Notes: a model not told the origin generated them from the sequence alone. Shown: positions 23,576 to 35,834, numbered from the stretch's first letter. The stretch: DNA of 64,000 nt from Carettochelys insculpta (GCF_033958435.1 NC_134144.1:10038010-10102009), one strand, 5' to 3'. Translations and numbers: made by a program.

Positions 23576-24229
23576 TAGACTGCATGGAAGAAATCAAGAT
23601 GCAGGATCATCTGCCTTTGGCCCAGGATTACTGCCGTGTCAAAAGAAAGATTCACAGCTTTATGCAATGTTTAGAACATAATCTGCAGGGCTGAGCAACA
23701 TGAGAAGTGGGAGGGTTGAAAAAAAGTCCTTGGTCACAGATCATCCCAAGCTTCTCAGCGCTGACAACAGGAGTAGCAGGAAGAAATTCTCTCTTGGTTA
23801 TATGTATTTTGAGGTGGTTGGCTGTACTATTGCATTGCTAAACTTTCAGGGCTTTTTTTGTTTGTGTCGTTTTTGTAATCTAGAGTTCATCTAACTTGAT
23901 TTAAATGAGCCTAGTCTGGTTGTTCTCTCCTTAAATCTGCTTATTGTTCAGCTAGTTTTGGGAAAGTTTTACCGTTTCTCTTTTCAAAGTGCCAAAGCCT
24001 TATTCCTTATGCCAGTGGGGGTTGTGTCTGTAGCCCTTCAAAGGGACTAAATCATAGGAGACTGTCTATATGAACCTAAATTACCAACAGATAGTATGTA
24101 GGTTTTAAAACTGGATCTACTGACCAGCTGCATCAGTATGCCAAGTCCTATACCAGACTACTTCAGGATATGAGGTCACCTCTAGTGTCCCTGGGTAGCT
24201 ATCTCCTCGCCCACTCAGTACTTAGCCTC

Positions 24230-24450
24230 TCCTGAGGCAGAGTGGACAAAGGTGACAATTATGTGGACAATATTTCTCAAGTAAGTGTAACGCCGACAGA
24301 CCCAGGTTGCTGGCCCCAGGGAGGGAACCTGTAAGCATAGGGTCTGAAGCCCGGCACTCGACCACATGAGCTAAAGGCCAGCTGGCTCTCAGCTGAGGCT
24401 GTAGGCCAGAGACTTCACTCACCCCAGATGAGGTCTCAGTGCCTCTGGGT
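24230..24450 (-). mobile_element. tRNA-like unit in an interspersed repeat
   Basis: Read on the - strand, 24380 to 24311 has a tRNA-like order: TAGCTCATGTGGTCGAG (A box, 24357-24373), GGTTCCCTCCC (B-box-like, 24319-24329), and TGGCC/GGCCA ends able to pair as an acceptor stem. The flanks (ccagctggctctcagctgagg, gaggtctcagtgcc) match a turtle repeat I recall in which the tRNA-like unit lies in the middle. It is not a functional tRNA gene: the B box lacks GA and the anticodon arm is poor. Confidence 0.45.
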
Positions 24451-24589
24451 ACTACATAAGCAAACTGAGCCCTTGTAATGAGACCCTTGTCTCATTTCAC
24501 ATAGATCTCTCTGGGACCATTGTCTAATAATATCTGTTGGTCACTGCTGACCTAAGCTGGATTAGAAATGGTGGCTCAGAGAGTGAAAG

Positions 24590-24880
24590 GCACATCTACG
24601 CTTACCGGGAGAGCGGCCTGTTCAGAGTCGATCTTCCAGGGTTCAATTTCACCTGGTGGGGATGTGCAAAATCAGACTATCTGGGGTCAACAGTCAACCC
24701 CTGTACTCCTCAATCTTATGAGGAATAAGTAAGGTTGACGGGAGAGTTTCTCCCATCAACCTCCGTCAGCGAGGAAGGCCAGATAAGTTGATCATAGAAA
24801 TGTCGATTCCAGCTAGGCAATTGCCATAGCTAGAATTGTGTATCTAGGATCGATTTTAAGGTCTAGTGTAGACCTGAGCC
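24590..24880 (+). mobile_element. Harbinger-like MITE, copy 4
   Basis: Carries the family landmarks tcgatcttccagg, tctggggtcaac, ctgtactcctca and agctagaattgtgtatct, and ends gtctagtgtagacctgagcc. The left end cacatctacg is decayed. Confidence 0.65.
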
Positions 24881-24944
24881 AGTGACTTCTTTGAAACACA
24901 CGTTCATTCTGGTAGGATCAAATCCTGACATCCTTTGGCAGAAG

Positions 24945-25335
24945 GGGGACCAGGTGTCCAATTTTGGAGCAGAACACCTGGTCAAAAGGAATCCTGGAGG
25001 CTCCTGTCAGCACCACTGACTGGGCCATCAAATGTCCAGTCCATAGCCACAGTGGGGCTGGCTTGCTCCATGTTAGCCTCAGTGTGGCCTGCAGGGAAGC
25101 AGCTTAGCCAGCACGTCCAGCTACTAGTCCGAGAGACTGCCATGGAAGTGGGCTGTGGGCTGTCCTTTTCCCCCACCTGTAGGCACAGCGCCCATTGGCT
25201 GGGTCAGGGCAGGGAGGAGTACCACTCAAGCATGCAGCAGGTGGCTGTTGAGGGGGTTGCGTGGTGGCAGTGGCTCACACCTCTCCTGCTGCTGTCTAGA
25301 GGTGGCCCCCTCCTCGCCGTCCCCCCGTGGTGAAG
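24945..25335 (+). repeat. GC-rich turtle-type interspersed repeat, unclassified
   Basis: Starts with tgtccaattttgg and agaacacctggtcaaaagga, passes through gactgggccatcaaatgtcc and a cccattggctgggtc block, and stays GC-rich. I recall a very common turtle repeat with this order but not its class. Open frames here carry no recognisable domain. Confidence 0.45.
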
Positions 25336-25503
25336 CCTGGCATGTAGCGCACACAGTCTGTCACCCCCTTGCAAGCACTCAGGCATTCAACTTGTGTGTA
25401 TCCCCATCTCAAGTGCTGGGAATGGGGCTGCACCCCTGCCCCCTCACTGCATCCCTGCCTCTCCCGATCCTACCCACTCTGCCTCACTTAGCTATTTCAA
25501 AAT

Positions 25504-26200
25504 AGGACGTCTACACTCAAAGGCTACGTCTACACGTGCCCCAAACTTCGAAATGGCCATGCAAATGGCCATTTCGAAGTTTACTAATGAAGCGCTGAAA
25601 TGCATATTCAGCGCTTCATTAGCATGCGGGCGGCAGCGGCGCTTCGAAATTGACGCGCCTTGCCGCCGCGCGGCGCGTCCAGACGGGGCTCCTTTTCGAA
25701 AGGACGCCACCTACTTCGAAGTCCCCTTATTCCCATGAGCTCATGGGAATAAGGGGACTTCGAAGTAGGTGGGGCCCTTTCGAAAAGGAGCCCCGTCTGG
25801 ACGCGCCGCGCGGCGGCAAGGCGCGTCAATTTCGAAGCGCCGCTGCCGCCCGCATGCTAATGAAGCGCTGAATATGCATTTCAGCGCTTCATTAGTAAAC
25901 TTCGAAATGGCCATTTGCATGGCCATTTCGAAGTTTGGGGCATGTGTAGACACGGCCAAAGAGCCCATTTTGAAACAGAGCATTTTGGCTTATTTCAAAA
26001 TAGGCTCTATTCCCTGTTTAAACAGCACCTGTTTCAAAATAGGCGCTGTTCCTTGTAGAATGAGGTTTAGCAATTTAGAAACAAGCTTACCATTCTTTCA
26101 GAATTATTTAGAAATAGCGGTTGTGTTATGTCGACACTAGGATAGTTATTTTGAAATAACAGCTGTTATTTCTAAATAACTTCTCTGTGTAGACCTAACC
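25504..26200. mobile_element. Older TTTCGAAATAG-type element hosting the palindrome
   Basis: Pieces 25504-25521 (ggacgtctacactc) and 25958-26200 (many ttatttcaaaata words, ending gtgtagacctaacc) join across the palindrome to restore a continuous element if one copy of AAA is removed. The palindrome therefore inserted into it. Confidence 0.55.
25522..25957. repeat. 436-bp near-perfect palindrome (foldback element)
   Basis: The two 218-nt arms are complementary around ATGAGCTCAT (25735-25744), with no central spacer. I find only a handful of mismatches: two in ggacgccacc/ggtggggcc near the centre, and about four in the outermost 20 bases. The arms contain TTCGAAATGGCCAT, AGCGCTGAA and a CpG-rich ccgccgcgcggcgcg segment. 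The ends are ggctacgtctacac and, inverted, ggccgtgtctacac. AAA flanks both sides. It has no coding content; open frames in both directions are forced by the symmetry. Confidence 0.9.
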
Positions 26201-26940
26201 TTTGGTTGTCTAAATCTGGAGCTAGGCATTCATGTACTGCTTTAGATAGCTAAACCTTAGGTAGGCAGCTAACTATTGAACTTGTATTTGAAGACTGGGC
26301 CCGCAATGGAAAACATCTGCAGTTCCGCTAGCTAAGAGAAACATTATAAGGGCTCGTGTTTCAGGATAAAAGCTGATCACCAGCTGGGCACAGAATGAAC
26401 AGCCCCCTACGGTAAAATATTACGCAATTAGGAGCATAACAAGGGATTTTACACCTTCCTCTGAAGCATCTGCTCCTTTATTTCTGACACAAGCAGCACA
26501 TTCAGCTAGCTGAACAGCTAAGAAGTCTTAGTAGACCAATTCCCATATCCATACATAATTACTAATGCACTAGAAACTTCTGGAGCCAAAATGTTATTTA
26601 AAGAGGGATGAGTTTATCTGAATGCTCATGTATTCTTGACAGTGTATATTTTTGTTTAGTATAGTATATGTTGAACTAGCAGTAGATGCTATGGCTGCTT
26701 GCATAAGCTTTTCATTGGTTTTCAGTCACGTTTCGGTTTGCAAAACATTCACCTTTTCAGGTGACTGGCCTTTACCCACTGAGGTTGGTTGGTTGTTTTG
26801 TTTTAAAGTTTTTGCTAAAATTGTTTTCTGTAAAATGTGGCAGGAGTATTGGGGGGGGGAGGAGCAGGAAAATACTTTCCTATTAGAAAACAGTTTTTAA
26901 AAAGTGTAACAGTGTGAGGACTGGGGTTGGAAAGTTAGTA

Positions 26941-27248
26941 CAGGCTGAACCCCTCTCATCCAGCACCTTAAGGTGCTGGATGAGAGAATTTGCCGGACCA
27001 CGGGAGGCCAATATTGTCTAGCACATTACCAATACTTTCACTGCTTACTGAGCTCTGAGAAGTGGTAAATTACAGCCAAACAACAGCACAGAGCACTGAG
27101 AGCCAGGACTGGTGGCTGTAAACAAACTTTATGGGACCACGGGAAACTTGGCCACACCCATGATAAGCGGTTGTCTGGCTAACTAAAATCATGCTGGATT
27201 ATGGATGTTGTCAGATGAGAGAGTTCCAGATTAGAGAGATTCACCCTG
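26941..27248 (+). mobile_element. Tigger-like MITE, copy 2
   Basis: TA on both sides; caggctgaacccctctc at left and agattagagagattcaccctg at right. Internal caatattgtctagc, cactgcttactg and cacacccatgata match the other copies. Confidence 0.8.
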
Positions 27249-27770
27249 TATTGATTGCGCAACTAGGTCTTGTATAAAAGACAGACTTTTGAGCATACCT
27301 GGTGAAAACTGGTTTGGATAGGCTCTTTACAAAGGTACAATATAAAGAATACAATTTTGTTAACACTTTTGAGTGTTGAGAATACATCGAATGGCAGTCT
27401 TTTCATTGACTTTGTGACCTTTGGGTCAGGTCCAGCTAAATAATGCTCCTCTTCCCACATATTTTAAGATCAATAACCTGGTAACGTTTCGAAGTCAAGA
27501 TACATGTTCTTCATGCATTTGTGTCCCTATTTATCACAATGTAGTTAACGACACTTGATGGAGTTAATTATGCCAGATGATTTATGAGCTGGTGTTCTTC
27601 TCTCCCTTTGAACGGAAGAGATTTAGCCAGGCCTGTTTTCCAAAATCCAGATGAAATAATGCAGTTCCTGATATAAACTTACCAGCCAATAGTTCATGCC
27701 TGTTGAATTAACGCATCCACATTGGCTTCCACGGTACCCTGTAACAAAAGACTACAGCATGGTATCATAG

Positions 27771-28105
27771 TAGAGCTTTTTTTTTTGGAACCAGAGGTTT
27801 TTTGTTCATTCAAAAATGGTCTATGTGTTTTTTCAAAATCAGATTAAAAAAGAAACGGAAAGTGAGAAATTTGAGGGAGCTCTTCATTTTCTCTCATCTT
27901 CTTTATCCCCGCCTTTCTTTTTTCTCCCTACTTTTCAGAGGCAAAAAGGGAAAAAAGCAGGCAGGGGTGTGAGGGGATAAAAATGAATAAAAATATCAAA
28001 CAAAAGTATGTCACTTTTTCAAAACCTGAAAAACAACAACAAAAAAAGAATTTAAAACGGTGGACAATTTTGATAAAAAAAATTTAACTGTTTTCCCCAC
28101 CAGCT
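27771..28105. mobile_element. Diverged non-autonomous hAT-like element
   Basis: Begins near agtagagctttt and ends gttttccccaccagct. The interior is rich in tttttcaaaa and tttttgataaaa words in both orientations. It resembles the element at 53549-53795. The boundaries are approximate. Confidence 0.4.
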
Positions 28106-28634
28106 GTAATTATGGTTAAGGCTTCCTACGTTGTCTGGAATTTCTCAGAGATGTTACATGCACAGAATAAAAGCCCATAAACAATAGATCTTTGCCCCAG
28201 AGGTGTGCATTGTGGAAATTGATGATGCATATTGTAAACAGCCCTTTTCATTACTTGCTTCTCAGTGTAATCTGGAAAAAAATGTCTATTGTGGGTCCTG
28301 AAAACATCCTTCACCATCAATTGAAATCTTTGAGATTTTGGTCCCTCCTTTCATATTTGTTTTGTTTTGATCGCCTTATCTCTCCTCTTTAGCTTTTAGA
28401 GCTAAACTGAATTTGAAACTAAAAGCTCTTATTAGAGGAGATTCTTTTTCATGTTCTTCCAGTCTCTCTGGGGACAAAAATAATGGCAGCTTGAAGCAGC
28501 AGAGAATCAGTAATTAGGACAACAGTAATGCCTAGCATGACTGGGGGAAAACATGAGGAGAGGAGGAGGAAAGTGCAACAGACAGATTTGTACAGCCTGT
28601 TACTAAGAAACCACATCAGCATTAAATGCAGTGT

Positions 28635-28820
28635 GCTAATTGGCTGGCAGTCATTGCCAGGGTACCAGTCTGGGCCTACTACACAGCTGTTTCTGCTCCC
28701 TGGTTGCTAGGCAACTCCATCCCCCCCCTTGGAACACACACTCATATTGTAGAAGCTAATTGGCTACTTTTGCTGCTGGTGTTGCTGCTGGGTACCAGTC
28801 TGGGCCTGCTGCTCTGCTGT
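28635..28820. repeat. Local diverged duplication around an RFX site
   Basis: The words gctaattggct (28635, 28755) and gggtaccagtctgggcct (28660, 28790) recur in the same order about 120-130 bp apart, with ctgctg-rich sequence between. This is an old tandem duplication with one roughly 10-bp length change. Confidence 0.65.
28703..28715. promoter_or_regulatory. RFX X-box match
   Basis: GTTGCTAGGCAAC is a near-symmetric full match to the RFX X-box. It lies between the two copies of the local duplication in an otherwise repeat-free part of intron 2. Confidence 0.45.
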
Positions 28821-30178
28821 TCTCTCGAGGGGTCTGCGGTGGGGGAGGATATGTTGGCAATTAATGGAGCATAAGTGCAAAACCTACATGCTGTCTGGCA
28901 CCTGTGTCTCCAGTCCTGTTCTTTAAACTAAATCCTTCTGCTCTGAGCATACATCAGAATCCCAGAGCATCTTTCTTGGCTAAGCTTATTAGAGTATGTT
29001 TTGTTTCATTGTGTATTTCCGTCTCCTACCACAGTCTGCCTACTGTCCCTTTGCTTTGTACTGTTACTTTTGAGATGGTAGCTATCTTTCTGGCTGGTGC
29101 TGAAACTGTGGTGAATACAGCTTTTCTTCTATAGGCAGAAGAGAATGATGCAAGAGTTAAATGCTATCTACTACCCACTAGTTCTTTGTGTATTTAAATA
29201 AAAAAGTCATCTTCCTGTTCTTAGTAAAAGTCAATTAGAAGCGTATGTAGGAGTCAAAGAGCCTTAAAATAAGCTGAAATTGACTTTAAAACCGTTTCAC
29301 TTTTGTTGGTTTAAAAAAAAAAAAAGAGGCACACTGGTTTCAGGACACACAGGCTGTAAGTTTGACCTCCACTGGGTGTGTCTTTTCAAGAGACTGTTCC
29401 AGCTCAGCTGTGTGAGCCATTGTAACTTGTGTTTCTTGCCTGAAATTGTGGCTGGGCAGCCAGCAAAGAATCTAGCACTAGTCCAAATCTGTCTCTCGAT
29501 AGCCTGGGGCTCCCAAAAGCCCATGCTCCATGAGAGGTAGGTAATGGTGGGGCATTGGGCACTGATAGGCTTATTATTATTCAGGGATGGGTCTTTTGGA
29601 GGAGTCCTTGAAATCTGGCATCCTTTCTGCAACATGCTGAGGCTGAAGATCACTTAGCATTTTTCACAGAGATAAAGGTTTGACCTTGTGTCCTTGACCA
29701 GCAGTGTTTCCTGTTGTGCAGAGTGCTGGGTATTCAGACTTATTGCTACCCCTGTACACTACGTATATATACTTTGTAAAGTACTCTCGGATAGAAGCGA
29801 TTATAAGAGAGGTATAAATCTGATTGCCATATCAGGCTTCTTATTATAATAGAGCAGGCTTTTGTTGTTATGACAAACTGGGAGCAAATCCAAACTCGTG
29901 ATTTGCACATCTCCTCAGAGCAGTGTGGGTCAGGAGCCATTCACCATTGAAATCCCAACATCACCCCATCTCCATCTGGATTCTCTTGCTACTTCCTGTT
30001 CACTAAAGCAATCAGAATGTTTTATTCTGTGATCTTACCTTCGAGTGCATGGGTTTAAGTGACACTGATATGGCTGTTGGGTGTGATGAGCCATTCTGGG
30101 CTACTCTGTGTGAAACTAAAGGGGATCTGCAGACAGGCTGGAAGGAGAACTATGAAAACACTCTCCGAAAACTCAGCT

Positions 30179-30407
30179 GAGAGGAATAAGGGGATTTTGA
30201 AATGTGCAGGGTCCTTTTCAAAAGGACCCCCATGTAGCTGGGCTGAGCCGTGTGCATTTGAAAGCAGCGCTTTTGGAGTGCCACGGCCAGCAGCATGCGA
30301 ATGCTAATGAGGCACTGAATATTCAATTCAATGCCTCATTAGTATTCTTCGATTTGGCCATTAGCATGGCCATTTTGAAGTTTTGGCCAAGTGTGGCCAC
30401 AGCCTAA
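30179..30407. mobile_element. Single-arm decayed relative of the palindrome
   Basis: The order gaataagggg, ccttttcaaaagga, gcatgcgaatgctaatga, ggcactgaatattca, atggccattttgaag and ggccacagcc parallels the right arm of the 25522-25957 palindrome with CpG decay. The second arm is absent. TAA occurs on both sides (30187, 30405), but the left boundary is uncertain. Confidence 0.6.
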
Positions 30408-31739
30408 GAGAAATTGTTACAAATCGTATTTTCTCAGCCTAGTTCTCCTTTCAGATAAAGTATTTTTTTCAGATGAAGGCCAGAGCTGGTCTTTCTGACC
30501 TGGGTCCAGCAGTTCATCTGAACCTCTGTTGTTAGAATACTTTTGTTTCCAGGTGCTTTCATGTGTCCTCTCAGGATGGGGAGCAGTTGTGAAGCCAGCT
30601 GAAGACCATTGTCATTTGCTTTCCATTCCTAAGATGGAATTTCCCCATGGCAGGAAGTTTTTGTCACATTCCCCCTACCCATGTGGAAAATACCAAATTC
30701 AAAATGGATTGCAGTACCAAATGACATGGTTGCATGTCTTTATAGGACCAACCACAGTTCACATTTATAGGAGTACCAAGACTATTCATAGATTCTTGTC
30801 TTGAGCACTGCACCATTAAGTCCATTAGGTACCATAATGGCTTTCACTTGAAGACCTAGTTTAAAAAACAGGTTTACACTTTATTTCTAACTTCACTTAC
30901 AAGAACTACACCCACACAACACAAATAGAATATACACATTCAGGAACTATAAACTCTTTAAAATTTTGTTATTTGCCTGTTTAATATAAAGCATATTTGA
31001 GTTAGGTATATTCATAACCCATTCAAAACCCATTTCTATAAAAATATGGGGACACAGTGTCACAGAGGTATTCTAATTTTGTTTTTTAAACAGGTACCTT
31101 TACATTACGTACATAATGTTGAAAAATGAAAGTGACTTAATTATTTTTCTTAAATTTAAATGATGTTCAACCTGTCCATGTCATTAAGGGTCTATTTCCT
31201 CTTCTCCCCTGCCATCCCCCGCCATACGTAAAATATTTTGGCTGACTCAGCAACACTTGAAGAGAGTTTCTTTATTGTCTCACAGAGAAGAATTGAGGGA
31301 AATGATAAGATACTTACGCTCAGCTGTTGCAAAGAGCTCGATGTGCATGTGGACACAAGGAAAGCAAGGATCTTCCCGTATAGAGCTTATTGCAGGATCA
31401 GGGTCAAATACTACTTCAGCTTAAACATCATGATTTCACAAAATACGTTTCAACTGGCATATTTTGATTGCTGCAGTGTTTGGTGGTCAGGTGGGTGCAC
31501 AGTCGCTCCTCATGTATTATTACTTTTCAGTGAAAACCGGGCCCATCAGGAGTTTTGCCATTGACATCAATACAGCTGCTAGTTCACCATGTATCTTCTT
31601 ATTCACGCGTGTCCTCTCTTAAAACAAAAGCACACACGGTATTCATCCCTCCCCAGTCTGTTTCCCCCATTACTCCCCCTCCCAGACCAGTAGCTAAGGG
31701 AAGCTTTTAATTTTATCCACAAAAGGGAAAAGTAAAGCA

Positions 31740-32420
31740 ACAATGACAAGCGAGTTAGTTCTTATCCTTTGTGCACAGAGATGCTTGTGCAAATCTCTCT
31801 CATTCCCCCGCCCTCTCATTTTTAACATGGCTAAATGGAGGCATGGCAGGGGGAAGCTAATCTTTTCTTGTCTGTGGGTCAGTGAGCCCTTTTGGACATG
31901 GGAGGTTAAAGGTCACAGGCTCGTTTGCCTGTCTGTTATACCACATGGATGACTGAAAGCAAGCACGCTGTCTGGCAGCACAAAGGAGCGCTGTCTGACA
32001 TAGGGCAGAAGGTGACTTACGTTACGGCGGAAGAGAATCTGAAAATATTCCGTGCAAAGCCAAATCAGGGACCTCTGAGAGAAAGCACCCCTGGAGCACA
32101 AACAGATCTGTAGTATGCCCCCGCCCAGTCATGTATTTTAGATGGGCCTAACAGAATTAATGCTGGGCTCTAATGATCTAAATAGGGCTCTCTGCATCCT
32201 GAAAGCACTTGACTAATGTTAATTAGGCAAATCTTTCCGTGTTGGCAGGAGAGTGTGCATTAGCCTGTCTGTATCTGCCAGTGTTGAATAAGCACCAGCA
32301 TCTCTCATGCACTCCATAGCATATGCAGCAAATGCACAGCCATGCAGAAAAAAACTCTGCCTCACCATCTCCATCTCAATCGAGGCATTTCTGCTCCTGC
32401 CACCAAGCACGCTCAGTGAT
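31740..32420. promoter_or_regulatory. Candidate conserved regulatory block
   Basis: A repeat-free stretch with compact TF-like motifs: ctaatgttaattagg (32213-32227), ctaatgatctaaat, gcatatgcag and ctgtctgacata. Its base composition and lack of repeats recall developmental-gene enhancers. This is an impression; only an alignment could show conservation. Confidence 0.2.
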
Positions 32421-33043
32421 TGTACCCCCGCCCCATTTGTTACGATGACATACCGCTTTTAAAGCAACATGCTTGTTGTCAAACAGCAGCCTCAGAAGCT
32501 GCATGTGCCACCCTCAGGCACGAGCCCAAAATATGGGGAGTCGTTTCTTAGCGTCCACTTTCTATGCCAGAGACTGAAGGCAGCATGTAAATATTGACCT
32601 TGATCTACTCGGGGACAGTTTTTGGGGGAGGCAGCAGCGTCGGAGCCCACAGCTGAGACTGGAGTAGGGAAGCACCCCCTTGCTCTTGCTCTGGGGCCTG
32701 ATGGAAATGAAAACTTTTAATGGCTTTTTGAGCAGAAAATGTCTTTTAACCAATTTAAGCCATTTAACCATGGATGTGCCCAGCTTGTTCCAACCTGGGC
32801 TATGCTAGGTTTAGTCTGTTTTCTCATTGTCACCAGCCATCAGTTTCTTTAGGTTTTCTTTTATTTTTAAAGTCTCACCCAAAACTGACTGGGCCGAACA
32901 CACTGAGAAGAAAAGAATTAGGGCAGCCCAATAAATATTACTGCATATATAAATGGCGGCATCTTTCATTGGCCTGTTTTTCCTAGGGGTTGCAGGACTT
33001 AAGGGGCTGGTGTTCTAAGGTCCTCTGATTTAGATGTGTAGAG

Positions 33044-33383
33044 CAGGGGTAAGCAAACATTTTATGTGGGGCCCCAATTTTTGTCCATGCAATTAGCAGG
33101 GCCCCCGCAACCCATCTAACATAATACAAACCGATAGACATTTTAGTTATGTTCATATGAAAAAAAAAAAATCCTTTTGGCAGATGGAAGGAAAGAAGTC
33201 TGTAGAATGTAAAAACTTTATGAATCGGTGTATAAATGTGAATATGAAGACCTAAAAATGGTAACATATTTCAACATTTTTAATGAGCTGGATGAGCTGG
33301 AGACTCAGCAGCTGATTGTGCTGTGCCCCCGCTTATGAAATATCACCTCCCCGGGGGTGCATTCCCCAATTGGCCCACCCCTA
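33044..33383. mobile_element. hAT (Charlie-like) element
   Basis: The left end is caggggtaagcaaac and the right end ggcccacccct, inverted forms of CAGGGGTGGGC. The flanking octamers gtgtagag and ctgtcgag match at 6 of 8 positions, as expected for an 8-bp hAT target duplication. It is non-coding. Confidence 0.65.
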
Positions 33384-34089
33384 CTGTCGAGGAATGTTAC
33401 CTGTACAGTGTGGTGAGTGCTCACAATTAGCTTAAAATACGTGGGCTCTGTTTTATCCAGTCTCATACGGCTGCGGAGCGTAGGATTGACAACAGCAACT
33501 GCCCAGATTTGAGCAACAGGGGAAATATGATATGAAATGAAAATCCTCCTACCTCTTCTTTTTTTGTTGTTGTTTTCTCGAGCCCGCCCTGAGCTCTACC
33601 TTTTGTTCCTTAATACCTGTTGGCGGCGATTGCTTGGTTTAATGGACCCATCTATGTTCTGGCATTTCTCCACCTGCTGCAGCCTTATGGCAGGTTTCCT
33701 TTTCTAACAGGAACACTGCCATGTATCTCTTTATGGATTCTGCTTTTCAGACCTGAGTTGAAGATAAAAGGTTCGAATTGCTGACCTCTGGTAGAAATCC
33801 CAACCCAATCTCCTCTCCTCTCAGTGCCAGATTTCCACTTTATCTTCGAGAGCAGCAGAGCCCCGCCTGTAATCAATAACGTTTGGTAAATGGCTCCTAA
33901 CAGAGAAGCTCTTCCAACTGGGGCAAATCAGTTCTTGGGGTAACTGTTGCAGTGAGTTGAGTTACACCAGCAATTAATTTGGTCTTCACCCTCTTCTGAC
34001 TTATCCTGATTGCCTTTCCTGAGACTTTTGGCACTATGAAGTATTCAAAGCTTTCTCAAGTACTTGCTGAATATACTCTGCGGTAAATA

Positions 34090-34402
34090 CAGGTTGAACC
34101 TCTCTAATCCATCACCCTCAGGACCTAGCCAGGGCTGAACGAGAGAATTTGCTGGACCACAGGCGGTCAATATTGTCTAGCAGCATTACCAACACTTCCA
34201 CTGCTTACTGCGCTCTTAGAAGACATTTAATTACACCTAAATAACAGCACAGAACCCTGAGAGCCAGGACGGGGGGCTGCAAGCAAACTTAATGGGAACA
34301 CTGGAAACTTGGCCACTCCCATGATAAGTGATTGTCCGGCTAACTAAAATCATTACCGATGTTGCCAGAGGAGAGAGTGCCAGACTAGAGAGGTTCAGGC
34401 TG
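34090..34402 (+). mobile_element. Tigger-like MITE, copy 3
   Basis: TA flanks; caggttgaacctctctaatcc at left and agactagagaggttcaggctg at right. Internal landmarks are as in the other copies. Confidence 0.85.
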
Positions 34403-34797
34403 TACATTACATGGAGAGACCTGTCGCACTGTATTTGGTATTTAAAACTGCTGTAACCCAGTGAGAAAGTGAGAGACATTGAAAGAAGCGCCTTCGTAGC
34501 AGTTTTTTTCAGAATTAAAACCCTTCCCCTCCCTGCTTACTGTTCCCCCTTTGAAATTTAACAGTAAAATTGGTTTTACTATTATGTTCTCTCTCATACG
34601 CACCTTCCCTCCTGCATCTACCCTCCTTTTATTGCTGTGCTGTGCAGGGGGGTTGGGCACAGTGACATAGCTGCTGTATAGGAGAAGGGCATTCACACAC
34701 TTGTTCTGAGGAGATGTGGTTAAGTGTGTGTTTGCCTGTGTGTACGCCCACACACACACTTACTTTGCAATCCTAGAGAGAAAGGGACCATGTGGAA

Positions 34798-34812
34798 AGA
34801 AGGAAGGAAGGA
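34798..34812. repeat. Short (GGAA)n tract
   Basis: Four imperfect units of aagg just after a gt-rich stretch. Confidence 0.5.
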
Positions 34813-35051
34813 AGATTTGGACTTTGGCAGTGTCCATTCTCACATATTAATGGCCTTGGAGTAAAACCTGGGAGGTCGTGAGCTGCATTTGGCCCCCAGC
34901 ACCAGGTTTGTCATATCAAATAGGGAAAATGAAGACAATGGACCAGGCGCTGCATTGATTTCCAACCTTTGCAGCCCCACTGACTGCAAGGGAATTGTAG
35001 AAGAGAGAGCGCGTCTCCTGCAGGGTACCAGCTGGCTAATCAGTTACAGTC

Positions 35052-35356
35052 ACCTGTAGAACTCCTTACCAGAGGACGCTGTGAAGGCCAGGACTCTAAC
35101 AGAGGTTAAAAAAGAGCTCGATAAATATTTGGAGGCCAGGTCCATGGATGGCTGTTAGCGAGGGGTAAGGTATGGTGCCGAGCCTTTTGTCGAAGGCGGG
35201 AGATGGATGGCAGGACCTTGACCATTGTCTTCGGTTCACCTTCTCTGGGGCACCTGGCACTGGCTACTGTTGGCAGACAGGATACTGGGCTAGATGGACC
35301 TTTGGTCTGACCCAGTATGGCCGTTTTTATGTTCTTATGTTATGTTCTTATGTTAA
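35052..35356 (+). mobile_element. CR1 LINE 3' fragment (second subfamily)
   Basis: Carries actccttaccagaggacg, gctcgataaatatttggagg, ctgggctagatggacctttg, gacccagtatggcc and a tail of ttatgttc units, the usual end of this CR1 subfamily in sauropsids. Confidence 0.9.
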
Positions 35357-35834
35357 CCGATTTAAAGAGACTGCGTCGCCTCTCGCACTTGCAGCACCAA
35401 AATGGCATTTTTACTTTATAATCAACTAAGCAGGTGCATCTAAGTGGGGATACAAGACACGGGGCAGGAGCAGATATGAGTGCTGTTATGGGGTGGTGTG
35501 TAGGCAGACTGACAGCTTTACTTAAACAGCATTTTAAGCACTGGGAGTTTCATTACAGGGACAATTATGCCCCTGTTTTCATGCATGCCCAGGCATATCA
35601 GCCAGTCTATGCACAGGAATAGCCACTTGCATGAGCAGGAGTCAGATCTGTGTCTCGTCAACTCAAGGAATTGAAAACGAGATTCTGGCCAACCAACGGG
35701 TGGGTGGGTTGACTGGTTTATTTTGTTTTTTAAAAAAATGGAATATATCTTTTGCCAAGATAATGCCGCAGTTTAAGATATAATGAAGTTAGGGCCCAAT
35801 TCAAATTCCATTCAAGTCCCTGGAAAAATCTGCT

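Noticed and set aside
25492..25983. Near-identical 73-codon frames on both strands
   Set aside because: They mirror each other because of the palindrome; not coding.
35329..35356. Short direct repeats (ttatgttc) resembling a repeat array
   Set aside because: Standard CR1 3' tail; nothing CRISPR-like is expected or present in this eukaryotic sequence.
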